DNA of 64,000 nt from Eutreptiella sp. 'Long Island Sound 2002' (GCA_964036045.1 OZ038388.1:37025447-37089446); one strand, 5' to 3'; numbered from the stretch's first letter, positions 50,801-63,357 are shown. Translations and numbers: made by a program. The notes: generated from the letters alone by a model not told the origin.

Positions 50801-53800
50801 GCTCCTGCTGCGCAAACAGCCCGTCTGGGCTGCGGGAGACACCCCCCCCCCTCCCCCTGAAAAAAAAAATGGGGGGAGGGGGGGGGTGTTGGAAAAGGAG
50901 CTTCCATGACTAAAAGCATGCTCTGCTTGGCCTGCTGATGCTCGCGTTGTACGACCGACATGACCCTGCACTGAGACATAGGCAATACTCATCTCACTGA
51001 TGGGATTTTATTTTTGAGTTCCTGACGGAGAGTATGTCGCCATTTAACATGGCTGCGCCAGACCTGATGGTCGTATGTGAGTGGCGCAAAAATAGTGCGG
51101 GCAATTGAAATCCCTTAGGCAGCGCTACACCAACAATAACAAAGTTGTCATCAGGATGAACATGAACATGAATGTCATCAAACTGAACATGAACATGAAT
51201 GGCAACATGTGAGGTCTGACTGATCCCCCGCCCCTTTGCCGAGGCAAAACCAAAGTTTATTGCTAAGCTTAGGGTTTGACTCAGAAAATCAGCCTGCTTT
51301 GGGACCAGTCTTGGCTTGAAACTGGGTGATGAAGCGGCCCAGACGGAATATTATGACGCATACGTCAAAATGATCAGCACGTCGTGGAGAGCATTGGACT
51401 CATGTATTTTGGTTAACCCCCCCCCCCACGTCCCTCCACGACCCCCGTTGCGGGCCCTCTCAGCGACTCGGCAACACATGGAGAGTACATAGCCAAGGGC
51501 TTTGTGCAGCATGTTTTGAATGCCGTGGTCCCACAAATCCATAAGGCAGTGGAGTGGGGGCCTCGCTATTGTGTGATACCACTCATGGAAATGAACTCCA
51601 TCTCAAACAATGGGAGGCCACATATTCCCACCTGGGGTTGTGCTCCAGCTGCATGGTGAAACCACCCTTGGGCAAGGACTTGTACTACTTTGCCACAGGC
51701 GCAGGGGGCATGAACAGTTCACTGAACGCTTAATTGCAACCACAATGTTGCATTGAATGCCTCCATACTATTGCCACTGTGCTTCAGTCCCAAATATTGC
51801 CTTTAGTTTGCAATTAGCGCTACAGTGTTCCCTGGTCTAGATTGTGGATCAAGATCAGGCCTCCCCTCTTCCTTGTGGTGTGGGTCAAGAGATTAGGCAT
51901 TGGGTCAGCTATCGGCCACATGGCCATGATGCATTCACCAACACTTGAGTTCAATCGGAATGTTGCTTGACTGGTCCCTGAATGCCGACTGTCACACCCT
52001 TTGTTCACGGCTCTCTTTGAGGCCTTGTTCAGGGTGTGTTATGGATAGGGGGAAAATGTATCAAGTCTCTCGGCACTCAAGGTATCTTTTCTGGGTCCAT
52101 GCCCAAGCCTCGACGTACTCAAGGGGGGAACCCTTGCACTGCGCGCTATTTTTAGACTAGGCTCCCCTGTGAAGAACCCCCATACCGACCCCTTCCAAAC
52201 ACCCTCAAAATTAGGCCACCCTAGCTACCCAAACACCCCTAAATTTAATTCACTCAAACTACCCTAGCTCAAGACAAATGCAAGCTACCTTCCCTTTATA
52301 TAAGACATCATGCAAAATGCGGAAAGCCACACACATATCCTCTTTTTTGTTCAATTGAAAGCTCACTCACCCTACCAGCTAGTCCCAAAGCCGCGTATGT
52401 GTCCACCCCATCCTCAACTGGACCGGGGGGCAGTTTCTTGCAGGAGGGACTCCACGTCAACCTTTGTTTTCAACTTGTGGTACAACCACGCTTCCTCATC
52501 AGTAGGGATGCGGCCTCGCATAGGGCATTCGACTGTGGTCAGGAAAAGACCGGGCAGTCCATCACATCAACTCGAGGCGCCATGCCAAAGCGTGGAGTCC
52601 ATCACCCCAACTCAAGGGCCCACACCAAAGTGTGGGAGTCCATGGTGAAGATGAGCAAAAAAAATGTGAAAAGGGGTGGAAATGGGTAAAAGTGGGTGAA
52701 AATCCAAAAATGCCATATCCCCCATGTGGAAGAAGCATCAAAACCTATGCTAGGGGCAACAATGATGCCCCTAGTATCACAAAATATGGGTCTCTAGTAC
52801 GGCTAGACACCCAAATAGTTGCACTGCGCTAAGGGCGCCCCCAAGAGATTAGGCATTTGGTCAGTCATCGGCCACAAGGGGAGGGGGGGAGGAATGCAGC
52901 TCCAGATACTTAGCTAACGTGTACCCCCGGGGTCACAAGCATGTGATCGCTCCAAGCCAGTGCCGAATGTTGCCTTGAGTTCACTGCTGCACAGCACGTA
53001 TCGAATGTTTCATGGCCTGGCTGGTCAGCTCAACCCCACCCTCAGCGCCGGTGAGACAAAACCTCCCGACAGCCTGGGGCGTTTGGGCGAGAATAAATCA
53101 GGCATCAGTGACCCCTCCCCAATGGACTCCTCTGACACACATTATCCCCTTCACTTTTCAGAATAAGACTCACAGCTATTTGGCATCTCTTGCAGTCTCA
53201 ATTCTTGCCAAATGTCTGTCACTGCTTTGTGTTGCACCACTTGCTGGCGTGCATTTTTTGCCCCTTTGGCTGCCCGCACACCAGCCTCCTCATTTCCCGC
53301 CACCCCCACGTGTGAAAGACCCACTGGATTGGGACACTGTCACCAAATAACTGCCAGCTGGTCAAAAGTTGCGCCCACAGATCTGAGTGTGCCAATGGTC
53401 CCCTCAATCCCACCCATCCACAATCCAACCTCCCCCCTGTTCGGGGCAAAAATTTTCCACTGTACGGGCCACTGTGCGGGGCGGACCTTTTTTGGTAGAA
53501 AACCCTGAGCAGGGCATTGCGTGGGGACCCCAATCACCAAAATATGTTCAGAATCTATACCACCGATAAGCCAGATGTCAGGAGAGACATGTCATACCTG
53601 AGTTGGTACATGCATGCACTCACAGCTGATGGGTCATGCGTTCAATTCCCGCATCTGGCACCTTTTCTGGCGCTTTTTCTGGCGCTTCTGGCGCCTTTTC
53701 TGGCGCTTTTTCAGCATTACAGGTGCACATGACATGCATTGGACACATGCATTGGATTTCTTTGCTTTGTGCAAAGGTTTCGTTGGTTTCACTGGTACAG

Positions 53801-54513
53801 CACGCTGGCAGTAGTAGTGGCTGAACTTGTTGCAGTATCAGTAGCGGTAGTAGCAGCAGTAGTAGTACTGGTTGAAGTAGCGGACCGACTGGACGTTGAC
53901 CCAAAAAAAGGGTTTGGGCGGGCTTGGCGGACACACAGTTCACAAATAATCTTCAGCACAATCAGAATGCTTCTGTCGAAGGGTACAACGATCCGACTCG
54001 GCCAAAGAGAAAAAAGCAACAGTTTCAGCATTCTTGGAGTGGCATACATTACAAGGCATAGTCTGGTCAAGAGCATAGGGGAGGGCAGGAAAAAGAGACA
54101 AATGGGTGCCTAATATTGCCTATTTCTGTGCTATGGTTCTGAGAACCCACTGTACAGGCCACTGTTCGGGGCTGTACGGGAAATACGGGATTCCCGTACG
54201 GGGGGGGGGGGGGGTTGTCCATGTCTGCACCATTTTTCGCACTTAAACCCACGGACACAGGCAAAGTGTTTGCACTGCGTGTGCACTGCGTGCGCACTGC
54301 GTGGGCACTGCGTGCGCACTGCGTGCACATTGCAGTGAAACCCACCCCATGCCACCTCTGTATAACACTGCAAAGCAACAAAGCCAACAGGACACACATT
54401 GAACCACTACCAACCCGGTACTTTGATGTACTTGTGAACATCTCATTTAGTGATGTAGAGTACCACTATGCAGTTGCAACCACTGTAACCCTTGTAAGCG
54501 CCATCGTGATTAA
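50801..54513. other. Gene-free repeat-rich region
   Basis: Includes a member of the CTCAAGGGCCCACACCAAAGTGTGG repeat family (52555-52640), GCGCCTTTTCTGGCGCTTTT repeats (53660-53715), a TAGTAGCAGCAG microsatellite (53820-53880) and CACTGCGTGCG repeats (54270-54330). No ORF is convincing. Confidence 0.5.
54270..54335. repeat. CACTGCGTGCG tandem repeat
   Basis: Units of 11-12 bp (GCACTGCGTGC/GGGC) repeated about six times. A second short array occurs at 54945-54990, also followed by gene-free sequence. Confidence 0.85.
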
Positions 54514-54798
54514 CTACTTCATACTCAAAGAACTGTCCGTGCATTCGCGAAGGACCACGTTGATCCCAAATCGTAACATCCGCCGACTTTCCCGGCATAA
54601 GATCTCATGTCCTTCCGCACCATACTTCATGCAGAATTCCTCCGCTATAACACAATGAACACCAATGAGGTTGACATGTTTATGGAGTTGTGAATATACT
54701 TCCCAAGGCTCCTTGGAGCGCCCAGCGGAGCACTGATCAATCCACCAAGCCACATTGGGGTCAAGGTCGTGGGGGAGTCCACATAATCCACCATCCAT
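54514..54798 (-). CDS. Exon-like ORF of unknown function
   Basis: The minus-strand frame of 94 codons is protein-like throughout: DPNVAWWIDQCSAGRSKEPW, HKHVNLIGVHCVIAEEFCMK and MLRFGINVVLRECTDSSL. I find no family or splice partner. Confidence 0.3.
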   Translation of the reverse strand: MDGGLCGLPHDLDPNVAWWIDQCSAGRSKEPWEVYSQLHKHVNLIGVHCVIAEEFCMKYGAEGHEILCRESRRMLRFGINVVLRECTDSSLSMK

Positions 54799-55859
54799 CT
54801 ACAACGAGGAACATGCAAAAAAAAGGGGGGGTGAAAATGGGTACAAATGGGTGAAAATAGGTGATAATGAATGACAATTCAAATTTGTCATATCCTGAAT
54901 GCATAAGAAGCTTAAAAAGTAGTTACCGACATACAAAACTTTGTACTGCGTGCGCACTGCGTGGGCACTGCGTGCGCACTGCGTGCATGGCATTCCCACA
55001 GGCTCAAAATCAGCCACGAGATGTATTGGCTGTCCTGGGCACTTCTTTGGAGTGCCTTGAGAGCTGCTGTGAGGTCAGCTTTGGTAATTGATTGTCCTTC
55101 ATGGACCGGCATGGGGGTCTGCTCATTTTGGGGATTCCCTTCCCCGAACCATCCGTACCCCGCAAATTCGGCTCCTCCTTGTTCATCTCTGGAACCGTCA
55201 CCAAATGCAATGTCCTACAGCCCTCTGCTGCCTTGGATTACAAAATGCTAAGCATGCTGGGCAGCATATGGGCCCACTTTTCTTGTTTTTGGGGGGGTAC
55301 CGGGCATGCACGGTACTCTCACCCCTTTGGAACGCACCACCCCTTGAGGCTGTTGCACTGGAAACATCTACTGAAACCTACCGAAACCGCTCCAACCAGG
55401 CACAGAGGTGCAGCGCCTCTGCCCTGATAAACGAAGTTTGTACGAAGTTTGCGGAGCCGACATCCAGCTCTCTACAATGACCTGCTGCGCAGTCACAAAA
55501 CCTGGAAGAGATGGTCTGGCTGATCGAAATTTCGCATCACAGTGTAGCACCCATGAGGCCCGAGCCGCCACCCACAATGGGTGTGTTGTTGCACGGTGCA
55601 CGTACAGTTCAATCTTTTTGGAATGTTCACCCAACTTTTACCCCGTTGAATGGCCCCCACAGAACCACACCCAGGGTCCCAATTTCTGCACCTTGCAGCT
55701 CTTGCTGGTATACCAGGAGTTTCTAATTTTTAGTCCGATGCTTGTCACAGGTCCCAGGGTCCCAATTTCTCCACCTTGCAGCTCTTGTGTGGGGGTTGAT
55801 CTTCTAGTTGGGGGTGCTGGGGGCTTTCAGCATCCACTGCTGGTTTGGGGGGCTCTACC

Positions 55860-56130
55860 AAAGTGTCCACCAATGCCTCATCGTACAGGAGTTGGGGGGG
55901 GGGGGGGGGGAGGAACTCTCAGCACGGCTTGGTGAAGAAGGAGTTGCAATGGCAAACCCCAACCCCTCCTCTGGGGCATACTCGTACAAAACCTCTTGAC
56001 CTCCCAATTTGTACTGAATAGAGATGCGGCGCCCACCTTTTGGACAAGGGCCAATAATAGTGGCTGGCACCCTCTCCCGAGTGGTGCGGTGGTAGCACAC
56101 AGGCAGCCCAGGGACAAGCTAGGGCAACTC
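55860..56130 (-). pseudogene. Possible retroelement C-terminal domain fragment
   Basis: LVPGLPVCYHRTTRERVPAT, then IIGPCPKGGRRISIQYKLGG and EVLYEYA resemble the small beta-barrel tails seen at the end of retroelement integrase polyproteins. This rests on general pattern only. No integrase core is visible nearby. Confidence 0.25.
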
Positions 56131-56289
56131 TGATTCAGGCACTGTGGATCTGGGGAACAAACAATACCCTGAAAGATGCACGCTGCATGCACGGTTCAGG
56201 CAACACCCCCAATGCCAACCCCTGTGCGGTCTGTAAAGAAAGTAAAGGCTCCTCCACCAACCCCCCCCCCCCCGTCCTCAATGTGCGAC

Positions 56290-56500
56290 AGCACAAGCAC
56301 CCGTTTGAGCACCAACTGCGGCGAATAATAACTTAAACCCTTTGAATTTTGAAAGAATATATTATGCCAAATTGGCATGTTGCTTGGGGGGCCGTCAGTG
56401 GCAGGGTCTGGGCTCTCTGCCTTAACTTGGAGAAGAAGGTGTAACAAGACGATTGCAGCCACATTCTCACCCCCATGCGTACCACCCCCAAACACAAGAA
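56290..56500 (-). CDS. Exon-like ORF of unknown function
   Basis: The frame reads LVFGGGTHGGENVAAIVLLH, then SNMPIWHNIFFQNSKGLSYY and SPQLVLKRVLVLSHIED. It is protein-like but unrecognised. It may belong with the fragment at 55860-56130. Confidence 0.25.
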
Positions 56501-58610
56501 TGGAGCAAAACTCGGGAGTAAAGACAGCCCGATGTTGCCCGCCCAGGTCTCAAACTCTTCCACCCAGATACCCGAAAATTGCAGCTTGTCTTTGGTTTTG
56601 ATGAGTCAAGCAAGTATTTGCACGCATGACGGCAAGCACAGTGCACCCCTGGCACATTTGGGCAACCACAAGCACGCTGATGCACATAAGTAGTGAACTC
56701 CGGAGCTCCAAGTGTAAGAAGCGCTGCCTTCAAGTTCTCGCAACCCCCGCGTAGCATGTACAGTTACAATGGGTAAATATGTACGGTAAATCGCATGCCT
56801 TACTCGTAGTATATAAGGGTGAAGGTCACGAGGACACTCTTACCCCGCAATACATTTGTGTGAGACCCCGCACGAATTTGCTTCTTTTCGGCGACTGGGA
56901 GGGGGTGAAGAGTACACCTGATGCACACCGAACGGCGGAGGAAAGTTGAACAAAAAAAATATCAAGTACTTCAAACAGACTGAGCAAGCAAGCAAGAGTC
57001 CCTGCTTCAGTGACAGCCTTGGAACAGTGCTTGAAGACTTAACCTCCTCCCATCCCCTCCCGCAGCCCAAATCAGGGAACATGACGGTCAGACGGGGATC
57101 GTGGAGTTTGACAAGGCCATGCCACAAACTTGTTACCCCACGTTCTTGACTACAAAAAGATGGTGAGCAAAACGCCAGTCAGACGAGGACACACGGCCAC
57201 TGGACAAGCCGTGCTTGCGCAAGGGTGGCGGGGGGTGGGGCCACAGACCAGTCCAGAGGAATGAAGACGCAGAAATCACACCGCTCCCATCGTCATGTGA
57301 CACAAATATATCCAAAACATTTCCCTAATTCTTCCCAGAAACTGCGCACTGCACAGACTTGTGCCTTGACGTCATCAGGCGTACAATTCCAGTTGCTGCA
57401 ATGAATGCACATCTCTTTGCGTTTTGGACCAGAACTCAATCAGAATGCAAGATCGCTCCCACATGCGCTTGATGCTATATATCCTGACGGATTGCCTCAG
57501 CCCTCCTGTTGAGCAGGAAGGCAATCATGGCAAGCAAAATCGGTTTGGAGATCCAATTGGGGGGGGGGGGTACAGCCCGGAACTGTCGGTGAACAGAAAC
57601 AACTTTGACCAGCAAATCAAATTTTTTTGGGGGTGACCCTTGGATGGTTGTGAACATCACGCTCAGTCCCTCTCAAGGGCATACTGTGCAGTCCCTCTCA
57701 ACCGCATACTGTGCGCTGTGCAGACAATTCGTCGAGTGACCCACTCAAGCAGAGCAATAATATATACTGCAGGGTTTGGGTATCAAACTGCAACCTGCCA
57801 TCAGTCAACTGCTGTCGGCCAAGGCTGTCGGTGGCCAGGCAACCCCTGCCAGTAGCCAGCCCAGCCCTGGAGGTTGACTGCCGTCCGGAGCCACAAGTAC
57901 TGCTGAGGTGTAACAGAGCAGTCCCCCCCCCCCCTGGCAAAGGCAGCCCTGTACTGATGGATGGTATGGTGGCTGACATGGGTTATCTGGCTTTCGTGCC
58001 AAAGTGTCAAACCGGGACCGTCGGTACGTCTTTGGTTGAGCGCCACTGATAGTGTCAGTCCTTTTCAAGCTGTTGCCCCCCCATCTATGGCTGTCATCCT
58101 TGTTCGCTGCTGCTTTTCATGTGCTTCGCAAGGTGCACTGCATGCGGACTATGCGTACACGCCCACAGTGTGACATGCTCACAGCGGGCACAGGGCTCAC
58201 AGTGTGTGGCCACGGCTTGCGTGTGCTACGCTGCCTCCACACTCTGCACACTGTGTGTAGCATGTGTGTGTCAAAACATTCTTGGGTATCGATCACAGTC
58301 TGATTGAGCATTGCTTTGCTCCCCTGTCGCACGGGAACGTGATTCTTCATATTTGGACGGGTTGCTCTCACGAACTGCTTGCGACATACTTTGCGCATCT
58401 GCACACCGGACACTCCGCACACGGTGCACTCCCATCTCTGTACTTGCACGTTGCGGGTTTTGCACCCAGCACACCATGCACTCTGCAGACCAAGGATTGC
58501 TCACGTGGCACCGTACACCACGCACACTGTACACTGCACATTGTGCACTTCACACTTTGTGCACTCACTCTGCAGTCTTTGTGCTGTTGACAATGTAGTA
58601 AAGCATTAGG
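56500..58610. other. No recognised gene; degenerate CA/GT-rich repeat
   Basis: Between 58130 and 58570, short motifs such as CACACTGTG, CTCTGCACAC and GTGCACTC recur irregularly. ORFs on both strands there are low-complexity. TATATAAGGG at 56811 is the only promoter-like string. Confidence 0.45.
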
Positions 58611-58724
58611 CGTCTTGGGGCAAGGCAAGGGGCGTGGCTTGGAATGTGGGGGTTTTACACCATTGTCAGGGGGATGCATTCCATTGTGGCGGGCTGGCCA
58701 AGGTCATTGCTATGAAGGTGAGAA

Positions 58725-59352
58725 TCAGTCATGGTACATAGTGTATAGTCGCGGTAAGCCAAAGTTGTTTGACCCGCGCCACCGGAAAAGACAGAAAGAG
58801 CCGTCCCTGCGCTTCGGTGTCTCTGCGCTGTGGTAGGTGACTTCGAGCTCCAGTAGCTCTCCGTCTGGCGATGGGACACGAAGGTAGAGCCCTTTTTGGA
58901 GTGTCCTTTCCAGTGTCACGTGCAGTCCATGCCACCAGGTTGGCACTGGGACAGTTACCAGCGGTTGCAGAAGATGTAGACGTGGTAAAGAGTGTGGGTG
59001 CATGCGACAGATCCACACTTCCACACCCAACAATGGAGTCATCTGCGAGAGGTGGAAACCAGCTGCATACTCTTCGCCGCCCTTCCAGTCACGGTATCCG
59101 CCTGCGCTTTTCCTCGAGCCACTTGAACTTGTAACTCGAGCCCTTCAACTTGTACCCTATTCCCATTGTGCTCAAGAAAATCACTCGGTCCATCTGTTCC
59201 GTGAGGCAAGCGGCTTTCCAAAAGAAAGACCAGAATATGTGTTGCAGGAGTGGGCAATTGCCGAGTCGCATCCAACCACAGCGCTCGTCCCATCCGTCAC
59301 ACACGCGATGTGGTGAACCCGCCTGAGCAGGGCAACAAAGAGGTATTATCCC
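58725..59352 (-). other. Weakly protein-like region downstream of the PMT exon
   Basis: Minus-strand frames give CLTEQMDRVIFLSTMGIGYK (59200s) and GLYLRVPSPDGELLELEVTY, then RDGSFCLFRWRGSN (58730-58920). They are in different frames. The first is in frame with PMT after its TAG but has no PMT counterpart. It may be 3' UTR or another decayed gene. Confidence 0.25.
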
Positions 59353-60288
59353 CTAAAATTGCCAGGACTGCAGCCAAAGGAGGTGGTGCATCGGAGAAGT
59401 TGAGTACGAAGCAGGCTCCCCCTCCATGCCATAGGTCAGTGGGGAAAAGATATAAAACGAGAGTACAGCACCAGCCAGCACACCACCAATGACTGTGTGG
59501 TAGAAGACAGGGCCAAGCAGCTCTGGCAACGATGCGCTAAACACCCGGGCCGTATAGGTGATGATAACAGCAGACAGCATGGAGGAGAACAGGAAGGCTG
59601 GGAAGTAGTGGTGGAAATATGCAACGCGCCCCATAGTCCAAAAAGGTGCGTAGTGCAGAAACCAGCCCAAGAACAGCCAGCTACACGCCGACACTGTCTT
59701 CCCACGAGCCATCTTCCACTTAGCCGACTCCACGTGCTTGCGGTGCTCTTTGAAAGCGTCCCAAGCATACAGCACCGGGAAAAAAGCCAGGCATGCCAGG
59801 TTGCCCCAAAAGATGATAGGGTTGCCAAGCATGTAGACCCTCTTTTTTGTGTTCATGCAGAACCATTGGCCCTGGTAATTCAGAGGCCACTCCCATGGTT
59901 GGGATGTGATCTCGCCCTCTTTGGGCTTCATCTGTGCATTGACGTCAAGCATGACGCGATGCAACTCTACAAACTTGGAGAGGAAGCTTGGAACAAGGTG
60001 GGAGAAGTTTGCGTTGGGCAGTCTGGGAAAGTAGATATTCTCAACGTTCCACATGTGTCGGCCGTCATCAATTCGAGTATAATTTGGGTTGCAGGACACC
60101 TCGTCCTGTTCATGGCCCCATTTTGGCAGTTTCTTGCCCGAGGTTGTAAGGAGGCACTGGTTTAATGAGCTGTAGAGCAGAAGCCTCGTTTCCAAGGCCT
60201 TGACAACTTCACCGTGTGGTCTGCCCACGCTTTCCACTTGCCAGACATCATTGGAATCCCAAAGGCCTTGACCGCCGTAGCCAGTCAC
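59353..60288 (-). CDS. Protein O-mannosyltransferase, C-terminal exon
   Basis: The acceptor TTATTCCTCCAG|GTGACT (phase 0) opens 311 codons to TAG. Part of the MIR domain comes first (VTGYGGQGLWDSNDVWQVE, CLLTTSGKKLPKWGHEQDEV). It is followed by the lumenal SQPWEWPLNYQGQWFC and the four-helix PMT C-terminal domain with the hallmark GWFLHYAPFWTMGRVAYFHH. The end FSPLTYG ... LLWLQSWQF is where POMT/PMT proteins normally stop. The enzyme moves mannose from dolichyl-phosphate-mannose to Ser/Thr in the ER. No upstream exon is recognised in the remaining 3.7 kb. A plain truncated copy is possible, but the exon itself is undamaged. Confidence 0.9.
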   Translation of the reverse strand: MTGYGGQGLWDSNDVWQVESVGRPHGEVVKALETRLLLYSSLNQCLLTTSGKKLPKWGHEQDEVSCNPNYTRIDDGRHMWNVENIYFPRLPNANFSHLVPSFLSKFVELHRVMLDVNAQMKPKEGEITSQPWEWPLNYQGQWFCMNTKKRVYMLGNPIIFWGNLACLAFFPVLYAWDAFKEHRKHVESAKWKMARGKTVSACSWLFLGWFLHYAPFWTMGRVAYFHHYFPAFLFSSMLSAVIITYTARVFSASLPELLGPVFYHTVIGGVLAGAVLSFYIFSPLTYGMEGEPASYSTSPMHHLLWLQSWQF

Positions 60289-60304
60289 CTGGAGGAATAA
60301 AATC

Positions 60305-60520
60305 AAATGAAGCAACCGGAACACTACACCACACCATGTCCCCCGGAACACTACGCTATGCCCCCGGAACACTATGCCCCCCGACAACTATGCGCCAGAA
60401 CACTATGCCCCTGGATCACTATGCCCCCGGAACATTATGCACCCCGAACACTATGCCCCTGTAACACTATGCGCCCGGTACACTATGCCCCCGGAGCACT
60501 ATGCCCCTGGAACACTCTTG
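60305..60520. repeat. GGAACACTATGCCCCC minisatellite
   Basis: About twelve units of 15-17 bp (CCCGGAACACTATGCCC and variants), immediately upstream of the PMT exon and so within its intron. Confidence 0.9.
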
Positions 60521-61270
60521 GGTGCATGGGCATATCGGGTTGACCCCCGACCCCAATTTCAGCTCACACGGTATACCGGTGGGGTGTCGGGGCGCCCCTT
60601 GGCCCAGGATCAACTCCGAGGGGGTGTCGGGGCCTCCCCTGCCCCCAAAAACAAACTAGAGGGAACTGGCGAATGAAAACGGGCCAACGGGGGGCTGGGG
60701 GGCTTTGTACATGTTCTAGCCGACTAACCGATGGAGAAGGGTGGTGGCGGCGGTATGGTGGTGTGGTGGTGCAGAAAACAGTGTGTACCGGATGGCCATG
60801 CAGCAGCGGCAGCGTGTGAGGTGTATGCCGCAGTGCTACGGGGAGAAAGCAAGGGCCAAGGCTGTGAGGAGGACAACCACACGTACGTGGCTAACGAACC
60901 TGCAGCTTGGTCGCTCAGCCTGTGCGGGGGTGGGTATACCTGAAGGAGCTGGCCAATCAGTGCAGGTAAGAGTCAAGGGTAGGTGTCCCAGCATGGTACA
61001 TGGGCCAAATGCGTGGTACCTAGTATCCACAGCATGGGCAAGCCTCTGGTTGGTACAGTCATAGGGGGAATGTTTGCCCGGCGCGCGCCCGGCGCGCGCC
61101 CGGCGCGCTACTTTTGTATTAACTATCCCGACTTCAGCCCCAGATTTACCCTCCCATGGAGAAGCCCCCCAAGTAGACCACGTTGCACTGCACACCTTCC
61201 CTACAAAGCACGTTGCAAAATAAAGCAATATCTGTGACTTCAACCACTCCAAATGTCATTTGTGTTGCAC

Positions 61271-61750
61271 TTAACAAACAACATTGGTCCCACAAGTGTG
61301 GGTGTCAATACATTCATTACAATAGTGCTCCTTACACTCATCACAAACTGCGACGGTGGAGCGCCTTTGGCAACACAAAACACACACTTCCGCCTCATCC
61401 TCTGCCTCATCTTGGAGGAGGAGATATTCCAAAATCTCATCCTCTGTCTTTTTGTTCTCCCTCGCAACCTCTTCCGCTGTGTACTCTCTTTCCGTGGAGG
61501 GTTCCACAGGGTTGGGCTGGGGCTTGGGTTTGCCTTTCGCGGACTTAGATTTGCGTTGAGGTTTGGGTTGGGGTTTGGGTTGAGGGTTGGGTTGAGGTTT
61601 GGGTTCAGGTTTGGGTTGAGGTTTGGGTTGAGGTTTGGGTTGAGGTTTGGGTTGAGGTTTGGGCTGGGCTTCAAGATTGGAACTTGAGCTAGAACTAGAA
61701 CTTGAGCTAGAACTAGAAGCTGAATTGGAGGCAAACAACAACACAAGCAA
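61271..61750 (-). CDS. (QPKP)n protein with B-box-like zinc finger, partial
   Basis: About 160 codons with no ATG; a TGA lies just upstream in frame, so a 5' exon is missing or the copy is broken. It starts with a hydrophobic [10 protein letters not shown] and a Ser run, followed by ten or so (Q/E)PKPQPNP repeats encoded by CAACCCAAACCT units. Then [12 protein letters not shown], an acidic helix ([17 protein letters not shown]) and [20 protein letters not shown], continuing [11 protein letters not shown]. The Cys/His spacing (C-x2-C, C-x2-C-x4-C-x2-C-x3-H-x-C) is B-box-like. Its place inside a TIR element suggests gene capture. Confidence 0.45.
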   Translation of the reverse strand: MLVLLFASNSASSSSSSSSSSSSSNLEAQPKPQPKPQPKPQPKPQPKPEPKPQPNPQPKPQPKPQRKSKSAKGKPKPQPNPVEPSTEREYTAEEVARENKKTEDEILEYLLLQDEAEDEAEVCVLCCQRRSTVAVCDECKEHYCNECIDTHTCGTNVVC

Positions 61751-61756
61751 CAAAGC

Positions 61757-62096
61757 GTGGATTCAAAGATTGTCCCGGTTTCCTCAATAGCACCGGACGG
61801 TTGGGGCCCAAAAGAGGGCGGAAATGCTACATCACCCCTGCATTCTCGGGGGTCCCCAACAAAGGGAACAAAATCGGAAGTCAAAACCTACGCCGGGGGT
61901 CACCATGATGCACCACGCAACGAAGCGTGGATTCAAAGATTGTCCCGGTTTCCTCAATAGCACCGGACGGTTGGGGCCCAAAAGAGGGCGGAAATGCTAC
62001 ATCACCCCTGCATTCTCGGGGGTCCCCAACAAAGGGAACAAAATCGGAAGTCAAAACCTACGCCGGGGGTCACCATGATGCAGCACGCAACGAAGC
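61757..62096. repeat. Two tandem 170-bp units
   Basis: 61757-61926 and 61927-62096 are almost identical (GATTCAAAGATTGTCCCGG to the ACGAAGCGTG end). Part of the unit (GGGCGGAAATGCTAC, CGGGGGTCCCCAACAAAGG) is shared with 47030-47110, so it belongs to a dispersed family. Confidence 0.95.
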
Positions 62097-62213
62097 GTGG
62101 ATTCAAAGATTGTCCTAAGTGCGCCCCTTAGCGCACCCCCTAAAAGGTCACCGGTGGGGCACGGGTCCAAAAAGATGCCCGGCGCGCGCCCGGCGCGCTA
62201 ACGTTCCCCCATA

Positions 62214-63354
62214 GGGGGTTGATAACCAAACTACAACACCCACCCGCCGAATCCTAGCCAGCAATGTGCACGAGGTGTATTCCCCCTAATATGGAGCGGC
62301 CCGCTTCTCCCACGGAGGCTGTTTATACCATACACAAGTGTGTGCCATGTTCACAGGGTCTACATGTGCGCTGCACTCCCGAATCGTATGTATGTGTGTT
62401 GCGCCGCATCACAACACGGTTTTGAGTCTCACTGCATTGCCACGCCTTGCCAACGCACGCGTGTAGCCGAACCTGACCTTAACGAGATGCGTGGAGGCGT
62501 GGTGATACTATGCTAACCATTGGCCAGGCCACCTTGGGTGTTGCTTGAGGCGTAACCAGAGAAACTTGCACTAGGAAGCTATGATGGTCAAGTGCCAGGC
62601 TAGATTGGAGCTCATGTGAAACCTTGGCCCAATGTATAACGACTTCTTTGTGTTGAGCGAGGTGGGTGGGTGGTGGGGTGGGGGGGGGGGCTATTCGAAT
62701 ATTGACATCCAACCGTGTTGAAGAACTTCTGGGGGTCCAAAGAAGGGGGGATGGATGGATGGATGGATGGACAGTGCGAGAATTTGGAGCGCAACCACCA
62801 GGGACACGGGCCAATAGCTCTGCTCTCTCGCAGTCCCCACTAGGAATGCCTCTTGAATTTAGACTTAGCTGACCCACGGGATTTGGGTTCCTCCCCCGGA
62901 TGCCAACGGGCACAATAAGAGGGATGAGGGCAGCGAGGGAGGGAGGGATCTACTTATGTAAACGCACCCTTTCTAGGTGCCTCACTTGCTTACCGCCTCC
63001 CAAGCTGGGTTCTCCCTTCCCTGAGGGTTGAAAAAATTGCCCCATGGTTTGTAATTCATCTTATCACATCACATTTTGATTGCTTTTTGGGGGCTCCAAA
63101 ATGGGGTGACTACCAGTATATAGGCCCCATTGGCCTTCAAACAGGGTAGTTGGAACTTTTGCAAAAAATCCCCCGCGAAGGGAACGAGTACTCCCCTAGG
63201 CTACTCCCTTAGGGGCACCTCAACGAGGGGCAACACACTATGGGTGCTGCAGGGCAAACAGGGCACCAAGTGCAGAGAAGAGAGGGGGAGGGGCAGGCAC
63301 CAACGGTCCCCAAGAAAATTCTATTGCCTTCGGCAGTGCACGTCGAAGAGAGGC
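62214..63354. other. No recognised gene
   Basis: It contains a GGATGGAT run (62750-62770). The minus-strand stretch LAQHKEVVIHWAKVSHELQS, then SFLVQVSLVTPQATPKVAWP (62520-62680) is protein-like but unassigned. Confidence 0.4.
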
Positions 63355-63357
63355 TGA

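Larger units (their letters stand above)
61061..62213. mobile_element. Short TIR element with GGGGGAAYGTT ends
   Basis: The left end ATA-GGGGGAATGTTTGCCCGG (from 61061) is mirrored by the right end GCTAACGTTCCCCC-ATA (62197-62213), giving an 11-bp terminal match and a 3-bp ATA (or 2-bp TA) duplication. GCGCGCCCGGCGCGC repeats lie just inside both ends. There is no transposase, so it would be nonautonomous. It holds a zinc-finger ORF and a 170-bp duplication. Confidence 0.55.
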
